Shown: positions 25,920-35,659, counted from the first letter of the stretch. The stretch: DNA of 64,000 nt from Arenibacter amylolyticus (GCF_002150785.1 NZ_MTAZ01000015.1:1-64000), one strand, 5' to 3'. Notes: generated from the sequence alone by a model not told the origin. Program-made: numbers and translations.

Positions 25920-26941
25920 GGCATTTCCTCCTCCTCTTTTGCTTTGTTCAACTCTTCTAGCTCACCTGTAAACTGCGTCTGTTCTGTTCTAGCATCATAC
26001 CCTTGCTCCCTTAGGTATCGGGAAAATATCTCCGTATAGCCATGGGTAGCAATGATCTTATTGGCGCCGGTACTTTTTATGGCAGTTAACAATCCCTCCC
26101 AATCACAATGATCGGAAAGCACAAATCCTTTATCGATGGCCCTTCTACGGCGGGCACCCCTAAAGGCCATCCATCCACTTGCCGAGGCAGTTACGAAGGG
26201 AACCATTTTTCGTATCCATGAGCTTCCATGAGCACTAGGGGGCGCCAGGACTAAACTTCCCAATAGGTCCTTTTTCTTTGTTTCCCTAGTAATTAGAGTG
26301 GTAGGTGGGAACGCTACTTGATCCCTTAGCACTTCTGTCATATTCTCTATGGCACCATGGGTATAAATGTTGCCAATGGAGGAATCTAAATGTTTTAACA
26401 AGCGCTGCGCCTTGCCCAAGGAATATGCAAATAAGACAGACGTTTTGCCTTCTTCCCTATTTACGGCCCACCATTGGTTTATATCTTGAAAAACTTCTTC
26501 TTGTGGCAACCATTTAAAAGGAGGAATACCAAAGGTACATTCGGTAATAAAAGCATGGCATTTTACTGGTTGAAAGGGGGTAGACACCCCATCGTTTTCA
26601 AGTTTATAATCCCCAGAAAAAACCCAAACCTCTCCCTTATGTGCTACCCTTACCTGGGAACTACCTATAATATGTCCGGCTGGATGTAGGGAAAAAGAAA
26701 CATTGTTCACCACAAACTTTTCATTGTATTCCACCCCCCGGACATTAATATCCCCTAACCGATGTTTAATAATAGGAACATTGTTATGGTGGGTAATGTA
26801 TTCCTTATTCCCCCACCGGCTATGATCTGCATGTCCGTGGGTGATTATGGCCCGGTCTACAGGTTTCCAAGGGTCTAGATATACGTCGGCTTTTTTACAA
26901 TAAAGGCCTTTTTCATTAAATTGGAGTAAGGGTGTTTCCAT
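25916..26941 (-). CDS. Ligase-associated DNA damage response exonuclease (beta-CASP MBL fold)
   Basis: A 341-aa metallo-beta-lactamase fold nuclease of the SNM1/Pso2-like beta-CASP group. The metal motif THGHADH begins at residue 34, and later conserved positions are present in AGHIIGSSQV (about 88-97), FSGDYK (about 109-114) and LSDHCDW (about 276-282). It is the first gene of the four-gene repair cluster. The stop overlaps the ligase start by 4 bp. In the characterised cluster this enzyme is a DNA exonuclease that prepares ends for ligation. It lacks a signal peptide. The promoter of the operon should lie in 26942-27115, but no clean TAnnTTTG element is visible there. Confidence 0.9.
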   Translation of the reverse strand: METPLLQFNEKGLYCKKADVYLDPWKPVDRAIITHGHADHSRWGNKEYITHHNNVPIIKHRLGDINVRGVEYNEKFVVNNVSFSLHPAGHIIGSSQVRVAHKGEVWVFSGDYKLENDGVSTPFQPVKCHAFITECTFGIPPFKWLPQEEVFQDINQWWAVNREEGKTSVLFAYSLGKAQRLLKHLDSSIGNIYTHGAIENMTEVLRDQVAFPPTTLITRETKKKDLLGSLVLAPPSAHGSSWIRKMVPFVTASASGWMAFRGARRRRAIDKGFVLSDHCDWEGLLTAIKSTGANKIIATHGYTEIFSRYLREQGYDARTEQTQFTGELEELNKAKEEEEMP

Positions 26942-27115
26942 AGGTTCTCTAAAGTTATTGGAAATACCTGTAACAGTGTTTTTTATCCGTTTAAACCTTA
27001 ACCCAATACCAAACTAAAGTACATAAAACACCTTCTTGGAAAGGATAGCTACAAAAAGTCTAGGATGACCTTCATTAACATATTTTATGTAACTTTAGAA
27101 AAAGACATGTAGCCA

Positions 27116-27436
27116 ATGATACAGATAAGAAAAGAGTCGGACCACACCTATACCTTTAATGTACAGTCCAAAGAAGGACAGACCCTTTTACACAGCGTTC
27201 CCTTTAACGATAAGCACCTAATGGAGCAAACCATAGCGAGATTAAAGGAGTGGAGCAATCGTCATGCTTCCTTTGAGCGAAAGACCAATTACAATGGGAA
27301 ATTCTTTTTCCTCTTTAATGACAATGATGGCAAGCTTATTGGCAACTCCCTGTTCTACAGTTCGGAGGCGGGGATGGAAAATGGAATTAAAAACCTTAAG
27401 AACATAATTTCCAACTTACCAGACCCCCAACCCTAA
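27116..27436 (+). CDS. DUF1508 (YegP-like) family protein
   Basis: A 106-aa protein with two approximate repeats of the DUF1508 domain. Each repeat has an aromatic-rich strand pair (for example YTFNVQSKEGQTLLHS and KFFFLFNDNDGKLIGNS) followed by a helix. The protein has no signal peptide or membrane segment and is thus probably cytoplasmic. YegP-like proteins are uncharacterised, though often stress-related. The gene is divergent from the ligase-associated operon with 174 bp between starts, and convergent to the threonine aldolase gene (3 bp gap), so it stands alone. Confidence 0.8.
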   Translation: MIQIRKESDHTYTFNVQSKEGQTLLHSVPFNDKHLMEQTIARLKEWSNRHASFERKTNYNGKFFFLFNDNDGKLIGNSLFYSSEAGMENGIKNLKNIISNLPDPQP

Positions 27437-27439
27437 TTT

Positions 27440-28462
27440 TTATAGTCGCGGTAGTATTTTCATAAACTCTTTGTGCATAGCATCGGTATAATCCAAATGC
27501 GTAACAATTCGAAGTTTACCCTGTCCCATACCGATGAGTTGAACGTGGTGTTTTTTTAAACTTTCCATGAAGTCTTCTATACTTCTTTGCTCTTCATCAA
27601 TCTCGAAAATAACAATATTCGTTTCTGTAGGAGCCACTTTTTTAATATAGGGTATAGACTGTAACAAACTGCTAATTTCCTTGGCTTTTGCATGATCTTC
27701 TTCCAATCTTTCCCTGTGATTGTCCAAGGCATAAATTCCGGCTGCCGCTAAAAATCCGGCTTGTCTCATGCCTCCTCCAAAAATCTTTCTTATCCTAAGG
27801 GCCCTATTAATAGACTCCTTATCCCCAAGGAGCACAGAGCCCACGGGACATCCTAATCCTTTGCTGAGACATACACTGATGGTATGGAACAGCTCCCCAT
27901 ATTGTTGGGTAGTTTCATTTTTGGCGACCAGTGCATTCCATAAACGAGCACCATCCAAATGATACTTAAGGGAATGCCGATCGCACACCTCTCGTATAGC
28001 TTTTAACTCCTTAAAGTCCCAACAGGCACCGCCACCCTTATTGGTGGTATTTTCTATGGAAACCAGGGTAGTAAGGGGACTATGATAGAAGTCTGGGGGA
28101 TTTATAGACGCCTCCACCTGTGTGGCCGTCATCATTCCCCTATGTCCGTCTACTAATTTACAGGATACGCCACTGTTAAAACTAACCCCTCCCCCTTCGT
28201 AATTAAAGATATGGGCATATTTATCGCAGATTAATTGTTCGCCAGGCTGGGTATGTAGCTTTATTGCCGTTTGGTTGGCCATGGTGCCACTAGGAAAGAA
28301 TAAAGCAGCCTCCATTCCAAACATTTCGGCTATTTTTTCCTCTAAATGGTTTACACTGGGATCTTCTTTAAATACATCGTCCCCCACTTGGGCAGACATC
28401 ATTGCTTTTAGCATTCCAGGCGTAGGCTTGGTAACAGTATCACTGATTAGGTTGATTTTCAT
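27440..28462 (-). CDS. Threonine aldolase (GntG/LtaE-type)
   Basis: A 340-aa fold-type I PLP enzyme that cleaves L-threonine or L-allo-threonine to glycine and acetaldehyde. The Schiff-base lysine is K201 in CLSKGLGCPVGS, which is the classic motif. Other conserved features are FFPSGTMANQTA (about residues 55-66), CDKYAHIFNYEGG (about 79-91) and HLDGARLWNA (about 168-177). Length is typical. The gene follows the metalloprotease gene (28492) on the same strand by 29 bp and may be co-transcribed. The stereospecificity cannot be read from the sequence. Confidence 0.92.
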   Translation of the reverse strand: MKINLISDTVTKPTPGMLKAMMSAQVGDDVFKEDPSVNHLEEKIAEMFGMEAALFFPSGTMANQTAIKLHTQPGEQLICDKYAHIFNYEGGGVSFNSGVSCKLVDGHRGMMTATQVEASINPPDFYHSPLTTLVSIENTTNKGGGACWDFKELKAIREVCDRHSLKYHLDGARLWNALVAKNETTQQYGELFHTISVCLSKGLGCPVGSVLLGDKESINRALRIRKIFGGGMRQAGFLAAAGIYALDNHRERLEEDHAKAKEISSLLQSIPYIKKVAPTETNIVIFEIDEEQRSIEDFMESLKKHHVQLIGMGQGKLRIVTHLDYTDAMHKEFMKILPRL

Positions 28463-28491
28463 AAGAGTTGTAATGACATTTAAATAGCGTA

Positions 28492-30894
28492 CTAATGAAA
28501 CTGGATGCAGTCCATTCCTATTGGAGAACCATCCGGAATTACTGGGGATGGAAATATCTCAAATAGTTCTGGATGCTTATAGAATCCATCGATCCTTCTT
28601 ACCATCTCCTGGGCGTTGGGATCGCTATTGCCAGCTAAGCTTGCTTTAATTTCCTCTAATTTCCGATTGGCGATTGCATTTACCTGAGGGTGCACCGACC
28701 TATGAGTCGCCAAATTCATTATATGGTAAAGCACCCTATAGTTAATATTCTGTTGAACTTGATTGAGGTAAGAATCCCTGTGCTGTTTTCCTATAGTGGC
28801 GGCAATGGTTGACGCTAACACCTCACCCAGCCCAAGGTCACTATCCTTAAGGCTTTTTTGCACTATTAATCTAGAAGCTCTTTCCGGATTCAAAAGCAGT
28901 TCTAAGGTATGGTTGGCAGCTGTTTCCGGAGCAGATAAGGCATCAAAAGTAACCCCTGTACGGCCTTTGAAAGACTCTCGGGTACGTCCGTAACCCATGC
29001 TTCTAGGTGGAAATAGCGCTAATTTATCCTTAGGGATGGCTATTTCATCTGCATCCAAGGTTATTAGCAAGGTATTTAACGCTTCTTCCTGCACCCTTTT
29101 ATCAATAGTTTTAACCGTGGTCTGTTCGTCACCTTTTACCGTATAATTATAATCCATCCCCCCAATAAGCTTGGAAACGGCCTCTATTTGGTATCTATGA
29201 AAGAAATATAGCGGCACAAAAACATCTTCCAAAACCGAGTTAGGTTCATCTGTTCTAATATTATCAATAGAAAAATTAGAAATGGCCACTTTTCTTATTT
29301 TCAGAAGATTTTCTAATTCCTTGGTTACATTGTCTCCATTGTCCCAAAGGTGGGCATAAGCATGCGCTCCTCCCATTGCCCTAGCATCCCTATCCGAAAT
29401 AAAACGCAGCCCCTTCTTATGACCCTCCCTAAGTATTTCTTTTAAGGCTTCCCCTTCCTCCTCTGGTGATAGTTGGGAATATGCGTAGGCCACTGTAAGC
29501 TTATCCCATTCTCCTATTCCGGTGTCATAAGCATTGGAGAAATCTACTTTACCCCGTTTAAGTGTTACGGCAGGATGCGGATAATCCATCACCGATGTTC
29601 TACCACTAGCGCTGGCAGCAAAATTATGGGCAAAACCCAAGGTATGTCCTATCTCGTGGGCAGCAAGTTGTCTAATACGGGCCAAGGCCATCTCCAACAT
29701 CGGGTCATGATTAGTATCGTCTTTGGCAAAAGGTTTATCCATTAAGGCTTGTGCAATTAGGAAATCTTGCCTAATCCTTAAACTTCCCAAACTAACATGC
29801 CCCTTTAAAATCTCACCTGTCCTTGGGTCCTTAATACTACTACCATAGCTCCACCCCCTTGTAGATCTGTGTACCCATTGTATTACATTATACCTTACAT
29901 CCATAGGATCTACTTCTGCTGGTAGCATTTTCACTTGAAAAGCATCCTTAAAACCAATGGCCTCAAAGGCCTCATTCCACCAAGAAGCACCCTCCAGTAA
30001 AGCCGTACGCACTGGTTCTGGGGTACCGTTATCCAAGTAGTAAACTATTGGCTCTACGGCCTCGCTCACCTTGGCCTCAGGGTCCTTTTTTATTAACCGA
30101 TGTCTGGGGATATATCGCTTAAGTATAGGTTCTTGAATTGGGGTGGCATAATCGTAATAACTGAAAGCGTAAGATCCAGATCCAGGGTGAAAAACCCTTT
30201 TCTGAAAATTATTATCCGGTAATTGGATAAAGGAATGATGCTGGGAAACGGTCACTAAAGAAGAATTGGGGGCAACGGAACGTATATGACTTCCCTGTGC
30301 CTCCCCACTAAAAGTTAATAGTACATCGAATTCAATATTTTTAGGAAACGCTTTGGTGCGTTCCAAATTCATTGCACTTTTGGATTTATCTAGGCTATAC
30401 GACCCCTGATTGGCATTTTTTAACCGTTTTACCACGCCATGCACATCCTGCATTAAAAAATCCGTTAAATCTATGGTATATGTTCCGTTATCCTCTTCCT
30501 CTATTTTAAAACCATAAAGAACGGATTTTGCAAAGGCCTGCTTCACCGATTTTTTTTCCAAATCATTATCGGTTAGTGCTCTAAATTTTAGGTTAGGCTG
30601 CACCAAAAGTAATTTATTGCCTGCCTTTTTAAAGTACACCACCTGCTCGCCTCCCAACTGCCCACGGTCTAGGCCAATATCATTACTTCCAATCCCACTA
30701 CTAAGGGAGTAAACATAAAGAAATTCTTTATCGAGTTCTGCCACCTCTAAATAGACCTTGTCATTATTTTGGTCGTATAAAAAGTTGAACAAACCATTAA
30801 ATTCCGTGAAATTCTTCCTGTTTTCTTGAATTTGAGCCTCGGCGCCCAAACATCCGATAAACAATGCAAAGCAAACTAAAATTAGGTGTTTCAT
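28492..30894 (-). CDS. Secreted zinc metalloprotease (DUF5117/DUF4953 type)
   Basis: An 800-aa exported protease. The signal peptide is MKHLILVCFALFIGCLGAEA. The active site HEIGHTLGFAHN (about residues 415-426) is a complete HExxHxxGxxH zincin motif of metzincin type, with Met-turn candidates in the SVMDYPHP segment about ten residues further. An N-terminal DUF5118/5117-like region (about 20-370) precedes the peptidase domain, and a C-terminal domain of about 300 residues follows. It is likely periplasmic or outer-membrane-associated. Threonine aldolase (27440-28462) follows by 29 bp. The substrate is unknown; family membership is secure. Confidence 0.9.
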   Translation of the reverse strand: MKHLILVCFALFIGCLGAEAQIQENRKNFTEFNGLFNFLYDQNNDKVYLEVAELDKEFLYVYSLSSGIGSNDIGLDRGQLGGEQVVYFKKAGNKLLLVQPNLKFRALTDNDLEKKSVKQAFAKSVLYGFKIEEEDNGTYTIDLTDFLMQDVHGVVKRLKNANQGSYSLDKSKSAMNLERTKAFPKNIEFDVLLTFSGEAQGSHIRSVAPNSSLVTVSQHHSFIQLPDNNFQKRVFHPGSGSYAFSYYDYATPIQEPILKRYIPRHRLIKKDPEAKVSEAVEPIVYYLDNGTPEPVRTALLEGASWWNEAFEAIGFKDAFQVKMLPAEVDPMDVRYNVIQWVHRSTRGWSYGSSIKDPRTGEILKGHVSLGSLRIRQDFLIAQALMDKPFAKDDTNHDPMLEMALARIRQLAAHEIGHTLGFAHNFAASASGRTSVMDYPHPAVTLKRGKVDFSNAYDTGIGEWDKLTVAYAYSQLSPEEEGEALKEILREGHKKGLRFISDRDARAMGGAHAYAHLWDNGDNVTKELENLLKIRKVAISNFSIDNIRTDEPNSVLEDVFVPLYFFHRYQIEAVSKLIGGMDYNYTVKGDEQTTVKTIDKRVQEEALNTLLITLDADEIAIPKDKLALFPPRSMGYGRTRESFKGRTGVTFDALSAPETAANHTLELLLNPERASRLIVQKSLKDSDLGLGEVLASTIAATIGKQHRDSYLNQVQQNINYRVLYHIMNLATHRSVHPQVNAIANRKLEEIKASLAGNSDPNAQEMVRRIDGFYKHPELFEIFPSPVIPDGSPIGMDCIQFH

Positions 30895-30932
30895 TATTCT
30901 CTCTATTGAAATTTTAAATTTATATAAAATAG

Positions 30933-30963
30933 ATTGTACAACCGTACTTAAGTTCTATTTTTG
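30933..30963 (+). promoter_or_regulatory. Promoter of prfB
   Basis: ATTG at 30933-30936, 19 bases, then TATTTTTG at 30956-30963 match the -33/-7 layout of flavobacterial promoters, 17 bp before the ATG at 30981. Confidence 0.65.
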
Positions 30964-30980
30964 TTAAAAATGAGAAAAAT

Positions 30981-32079
30981 ATGATAAACACAGACCATTA
31001 TAAGAGTCTTATGGATCGCCTTGGTGCGTTAAGGAGGTATCTTTGACATAGATGCCAAGCTTATTGAAATAGAGAACGAGCAAGAAAAAACCATGGCGCC
31101 GGACTTTTGGGATCATCCGCAAGAAGCCCAGGCTCATTTAAAATTGATTCAATCCAAAAAACAATGGGTAGACGAATATAATCGGGCGAAAAGTTTGATA
31201 AATGATTTGGAGGTGTTTTTGGAGTTTGTCAAGGAAGGTGAAATGTCCCAAGAGGAAGTGGATGAGCACTACGAAAGGACCTTGGAGGCCTTGGAGAAAT
31301 TAGAATTCAAAAATATGCTTTCCTCCGAAGGGGATGAGCTATCTGCCGTTATACAAATTACCTCTGGTGCCGGGGGAACGGAAAGTTGTGATTGGGCTGC
31401 CATGCTTATGCGTATGTATATGATGTGGAGTGAAAAACACGGCTATAAAATAAGGGAACTCAATTACCAGGAGGGTGATGTTGCAGGGATAAAGACTGTG
31501 ACTTTGGAAATAGACGGCGACTATGCATTTGGATGGCTAAAAGGAGAAAATGGGGTTCATAGGTTGGTCCGTATTTCGCCTTTTGACAGTAATGCTAAAA
31601 GACACACCTCTTTTGCATCTGTTTACGTATACCCAATGGTAGACGAAAGTATAGAGGTAGACGTGAATCCGGCTGATATAGAAATTACCACAGCCAGATC
31701 TAGCGGTGCAGGAGGTCAGCATGTAAACAAGGTAGAAACTAAAGTGCAGTTGGTTCACAAGCCTACGGGGATCCAAATTTCCTGTTCAGATTCTCGTTCG
31801 CAACACGATAACAGAGCTACCGCCCTTAACATGCTTAAATCCCAGTTATATGAGATAGAACTGCGTAAGAAAATGGAAGCCCGACAGGAAATTGAATCGT
31901 CAAAGATGAAAATTGAATGGGGATCCCAGATTCGTAATTACGTAATGCACCCTTATAAATTAGTTAAGGATGTGCGTACCGGCGAGGAAACTGGTAATGT
32001 TGATGCAGTTATGGATGGGGATATAGATCGCTTCCTCAAGGCTTATTTAATGCTAATGGGCCAAAAAGATGATGATTAA
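30981..32079 (+). CDS. prfB: Peptide chain release factor 2, programmed +1 frameshift
   Basis: RF2 recognises UAA and UGA and releases the nascent chain. The gene is not a single frame. Codons from ATG 30981 run to CTT 31041-31043 followed by TGA 31044-31046. The sequence AGGAGG, TAT, CTT, TGAC is the standard RF2 recoding site: the ribosome slips +1 on CTT so that GAC (31045-31047) is read. The full CDS is join(30981..31043, 31045..32079), 365 aa. The SPF-type tripeptide lies in [13 protein letters not shown] and the catalytic GGQ in [14 protein letters not shown]. Reading only from the internal ATG at 31093 would drop 37 residues that belong to domain 1. The SD-like hexamer lies 3 bases before the slippery CTT, as in E. 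coli. Confidence 0.97.
31032..31047 (+). promoter_or_regulatory. RF2 recoding element (SD-like stimulator, CUU-UGA-C)
   Basis: AGGAGGTATCTTTGAC holds the SD-like AGGAGG, spacer TAT, slippery CTT and the UGA-C stop. Low RF2 lets the ribosome slip +1, so the element is autoregulatory. It is a rare strong SD match in a genome whose gene starts lack one. Confidence 0.93.
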
Positions 32080-32147
32080 CACTATTCCTTATTTAGCTAA
32101 TTTATAAAACAAGGACCTGAACCATTAATTTTTAAACTTGATAAATT

Positions 32148-32489
32148 ATGATTAAGATATATCACAACCCCAGATGCAGTAAGTCTAGGCAAGGGGTTGC
32201 CATCCTCACAGAATCGGGGAAAGATTTTGAGATTGTAAGGTATCTGGAAGACATTCCTACCAAACAGGAGTTGAGTGCCATCATTAATACACTAGGGATT
32301 ACTCCCAAGGAACTGATACGCACCAACGAGAAGATTTGGAAGGAAAAATATAAGGATAAGGAACTTAACGATGATGAATTACTATCAGCTATGGTAGAAA
32401 ATCCAAAATTGATAGAGCGCCCCATTGTAATAACCCAAAATAAAGGGGTGGTGGGTAGACCTCCAGAAAAAATAAAGGAGCTGCTTTAA
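32148..32489 (+). CDS. arsC: ArsC/Spx-family arsenate reductase-like protein
   Basis: A 113-aa thioredoxin-fold protein of the ArsC (glutaredoxin-coupled) family. The redox cysteine is Cys10 in NPRCSKSRQG. The ArsC-type arginines are in NPRC, IERPIVI (about residue 92) and GRPPEKI (about 105), which favours arsenate reductase over Spx or YffB. No other arsenic gene (arsB, arsR, acr3) is nearby, so activity on arsenate is not supported by context. The 3' end of the reading frame forms part of the following terminator hairpin. It lies 68 bp after prfB. Confidence 0.8.
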   Translation: MIKIYHNPRCSKSRQGVAILTESGKDFEIVRYLEDIPTKQELSAIINTLGITPKELIRTNEKIWKEKYKDKELNDDELLSAMVENPKLIERPIVITQNKGVVGRPPEKIKELL

Positions 32490-32503
32490 GCAGCTCCATC
32501 TTT
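32477..32503 (+). terminator. Intrinsic terminator overlapping the arsC stop
   Basis: GGAGCTGC (32477-32484) pairs with GCAGCTCC (32490-32497), followed by a short T-run. The TAA stop is in the loop and stem, so the terminator overlaps the coding end. Confidence 0.75.
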
Positions 32504-32664
32504 TTAATGAGTAACCAATTCACCCATTAAACACACCCTTAAACCTAGATATATTCTTTCTTGGAGATGAGGTCTAGTTTTGCTTTCAATCGATTTAACA
32601 TACTTTTAACCCTCAACGGTTAAACCTTCAATTAATTTTAGACTCTTACTAAGCAGTTAACGTT

Positions 32665-33144
32665 ATGAACACAAACAAAAGTTTTTTACTGAGCATTTTA
32701 TTTGGGCTCCTCTCATTTCCGTTTTTAAGTGCGCAATACGGATATGGTTACGGCAGTGGCTACGGATATGGAAGACAACGAAATACGATTCCCCAGGCGA
32801 CGGAAAAACCAAAGGAACCTGAGAATTTAACGGCAGAACAAATTGTAGATGCCGAAATGCCTTCCATTACGGAGAAATTGAGCCTTAATGGATTTGAGGA
32901 AGCCGTGGTAAGCTCTATCCTAAAAAAATATCTGCAAGAGCGTATAGAGATGCAGATCTTGAAATTGCCCCCAGAGAAAATGAGGGAAGGAATGGAAAGA
33001 ATTACCAAGAACCAGGATGAAGAGCTTAGAGCAGGCCTCCCTTTAGACAAATACGAGGCGTTTGTAGCCCTTCAGGAAAATGGTTTTAAAAAAGTAAAAG
33101 AAAAAAAGAGGCGTAAAAAAAGAAAGAAAAAATCAAATAACTAA
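32665..33144 (+). CDS. Exported small protein preceding the TonB receptor
   Basis: A 159-aa protein with a signal peptide (residues 1-23, ending LSAQ). A Tyr/Gly stretch (YGYGYGSGYGYG, about 25-36) follows, then a helical charged region and a Lys/Arg-rich C-terminus (KEKKRRKKRKKKSNN). No family is recognised; the helical region slightly resembles periplasmic Spy-like or anti-sigma-type helical folds, but I would not name it so. The stop at 33144 is one base before the ATG of the TonB receptor at 33146. The two are thus translationally coupled and the small protein may help deliver or regulate the receptor. Confidence 0.72.
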   Translation: MNTNKSFLLSILFGLLSFPFLSAQYGYGYGSGYGYGRQRNTIPQATEKPKEPENLTAEQIVDAEMPSITEKLSLNGFEEAVVSSILKKYLQERIEMQILKLPPEKMREGMERITKNQDEELRAGLPLDKYEAFVALQENGFKKVKEKKRRKKRKKKSNN

Positions 33145-33145
33145 T

Positions 33146-35659
33146 ATGAGAAAACTACTTCCGGTAACTTTATTACTTTTAGCATTAACTGCTTATTCAC
33201 AAGGCCCCAAAGAACCCCAAAGACCAGTAAATATTACCGGTACTGTCATTGATGAGGAAACCCAGGAACCCTTAGAATACGCAACCTTGGTTTTACAGAA
33301 TGTTAACAATCCATCGCAAATTACAGGGGGAATTACAGATGCCTCCGGAAAGTTTGATGTAGAGGCAGCTCCCGGTAATTACAACCTCAGTATAGAATAC
33401 ATCTCCTACAGATCATTTAAAGTAGATAATTACAGTTTAAGATCCCCTTCGGACCTTGGTGTTATCCAATTGAGTTTGGATGTAGCGCAATTATCAGAAG
33501 TGGAAGTAGTGGGTGAACGCACAACCGTTGAACTACGATTAGATAAGAAGGTTTATAATGTAGGGTCTGACCTAACCGTTAGGGGAGGTTCCGTAACCGA
33601 TGTTTTAGACAATGTACCTTCTGTCTCCGTAGATGTGGAGGGCAACATAAGCTTACGTGGCAACGAAAGCGTTCGTATATTGATCAACGGCAAGCCTTCT
33701 GCCCTCTCTGGCTTAAGTCCGGAGGCATTGCAGCAATTACCTTCCGATGCTATTGAAAGGGTGGAGGTAATCACCAACCCCTCTGCGCGCTATGACGCCG
33801 AAGGTACCGCAGGTATTTTGAACATTATACTGAAGCAAAGCAAAACTGCCGGACTCAATGGGTCTGTGAATGTTTATGCAGGTCATCCGGATAATTATGG
33901 TGGAGCGGTAAGTCTAAACCTTAGAAGGGATAACTTTAATATTTTCACCAATACAACCTACCGCTATAGAAGTGGACCAGGAAATGCTTTGTTTCAACAA
34001 GAGAACTTTGACAGTAATGGGAATACCTTAAGTTTTCAGGATGAGATTAGGGATTACCAGCGAAAGGATAAAAGCTTTAATACCAATATAGGGTTCGAAT
34101 TGTTTTTGGACGAAACTAGCAGTATTACCAACTCTTTCGTATTTGGAAAATCGAACGGAGACAATACCGTAAACGTAGATTTCTTCAATTTTGACGCCGA
34201 TAGAAATCCCACTATCAGAAGGAATAGATTTACGGTAGAGGACGAATTTGAGGAAGAGGTTAAGTACTCACTAAACTACCAGAAGAAATTTAATGACGAC
34301 GGTCACGAACTTAAGTTCGACTACCAGTATTCTAAAGGGGTTGATGATGAGAATTCCCTTATATCGGAAATAATCCTGGGAGACAATATAGATTTGGATA
34401 CCGAAAGAACCATTGATGCCCAAACACAGGTTTCACAATTGCTTCAAATGGATTATGTACTCCCGTTTGGGAAGGACAATCAATCTCAATTTGAATTTGG
34501 TTATCGCGGTACTTTCAACAACAACAATACAGATTTCGATTTTGGATTATTGCAGCCGGATGGTAGCTTTAGCAATGACCCCAACTTTACCAACGAATTA
34601 AACTATAAGGAATATATAAACGCTGCCTACACACAGTTAGGAACCAAAATTAACAAATTCAGTATTTTGGCTGGACTACGGGTGGAAGCTTCCGATATAG
34701 AAATAGAATTGGTAAACAGCAATGATGTTACCAATAAAGACTATGTAAACTGGTTCCCATCCGTATTTTTTGGATATGAATTTTCTGAGACCGAACAAGT
34801 CACATTGAGCTATAGTAAGAGGCTAAGAAGGCCATGGTCTAGGTTTATAAATCCTTTCCCCAGTAGGTCTAGTAACACAAACCTATTTCAGGGTAATCCA
34901 GATTTAGACCCCACCTTTACAGATGCCTATGATCTAGGGTATTTAAAACGATGGAATAAAATGTCCTTTACCACTTCTGGGTATTTCAACAGATCTACAG
35001 GGGTATTCCAATTTGTTGCTAGGGAAACGGGCGATTTTGTATCCATAGAAAATCCCGATGACCCCAATAACCCAATTATAGTTCCGGTACAGGTGCGTAG
35101 TCCTATTAACTTAGCAACCGAAGATAGGTATGGAATGGAGTTTACCACTACATACACCCCGAAAAGAAACTGGAGGTTATCTTTAAACTTAAATGCCTAC
35201 CAAAGGGATTTAGAAGGAAACTATACTTATGTAAATAGCAAGAACGAAACTATTGTTCAAAATTTTGACGCCAATAACTTTGAATGGTTCACTAGATTTA
35301 GTGCCAAATTACCATTGCCAGGGAAAATTGATTTTCAGACCAATGTCTTTTACAGAGGTCCATCCAAGGATGCGCAGAGCACCAGAAAAGGCATGTTGAG
35401 CTCCGGTTTGGCGTTGAGCAAGGACATCCTTAAAGACAAAGGCTCCATCTCCCTAAACGTGAGTGATATTTTTAACTCCAGAATGCGTAAAAGCGAAACT
35501 AGGACAGAAAATGTATTCACCTATAGTGAGTTCCAATGGAGAGAAAGACAAATAACACTGTCCTTCCAGTATCGATTTAATCAGCCTCAAAACCAAAGAT
35601 CTAGAGACAATAGACCCGGAATGAACGGGGGTGGTGAAGAAATGGATTTTGAAGGATAA
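33146..35659 (+). CDS. TonB-dependent outer-membrane receptor (OMP_b-brl_3 type)
   Basis: An 837-aa outer-membrane protein. A signal peptide (residues 1-19) precedes a carboxypeptidase-regulatory-like domain (about 28-115, GTVIDEETQEPLEYATLVLQ). A plug domain follows (about 125-240, RILINGKPSALSGLSPEALQ), then a beta-barrel to the end. The last residues are acidic and Gly-rich (GGGEEMDFEG), unlike the usual C-terminal aromatic, which is common in Bacteroidota receptors of this group. No SusD-like partner is next to it. The substrate is unknown. The gene is coupled to the small exported protein gene upstream and is followed by two strong hairpins. Confidence 0.9.
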   Translation: MRKLLPVTLLLLALTAYSQGPKEPQRPVNITGTVIDEETQEPLEYATLVLQNVNNPSQITGGITDASGKFDVEAAPGNYNLSIEYISYRSFKVDNYSLRSPSDLGVIQLSLDVAQLSEVEVVGERTTVELRLDKKVYNVGSDLTVRGGSVTDVLDNVPSVSVDVEGNISLRGNESVRILINGKPSALSGLSPEALQQLPSDAIERVEVITNPSARYDAEGTAGILNIILKQSKTAGLNGSVNVYAGHPDNYGGAVSLNLRRDNFNIFTNTTYRYRSGPGNALFQQENFDSNGNTLSFQDEIRDYQRKDKSFNTNIGFELFLDETSSITNSFVFGKSNGDNTVNVDFFNFDADRNPTIRRNRFTVEDEFEEEVKYSLNYQKKFNDDGHELKFDYQYSKGVDDENSLISEIILGDNIDLDTERTIDAQTQVSQLLQMDYVLPFGKDNQSQFEFGYRGTFNNNNTDFDFGLLQPDGSFSNDPNFTNELNYKEYINAAYTQLGTKINKFSILAGLRVEASDIEIELVNSNDVTNKDYVNWFPSVFFGYEFSETEQVTLSYSKRLRRPWSRFINPFPSRSSNTNLFQGNPDLDPTFTDAYDLGYLKRWNKMSFTTSGYFNRSTGVFQFVARETGDFVSIENPDDPNNPIIVPVQVRSPINLATEDRYGMEFTTTYTPKRNWRLSLNLNAYQRDLEGNYTYVNSKNETIVQNFDANNFEWFTRFSAKLPLPGKIDFQTNVFYRGPSKDAQSTRKGMLSSGLALSKDILKDKGSISLNVSDIFNSRMRKSETRTENVFTYSEFQWRERQITLSFQYRFNQPQNQRSRDNRPGMNGGGEEMDFEG

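Noticed and set aside
31044-31046. In-frame TGA in prfB as a sign of a pseudogene
   Set aside because: It is the programmed RF2 frameshift site, with its SD-like stimulator and CUU-UGA-C context.
32148-32489. Arsenic resistance operon
   Set aside because: Only the ArsC-like gene is present; there is no arsR, arsB or acr3 gene nearby.
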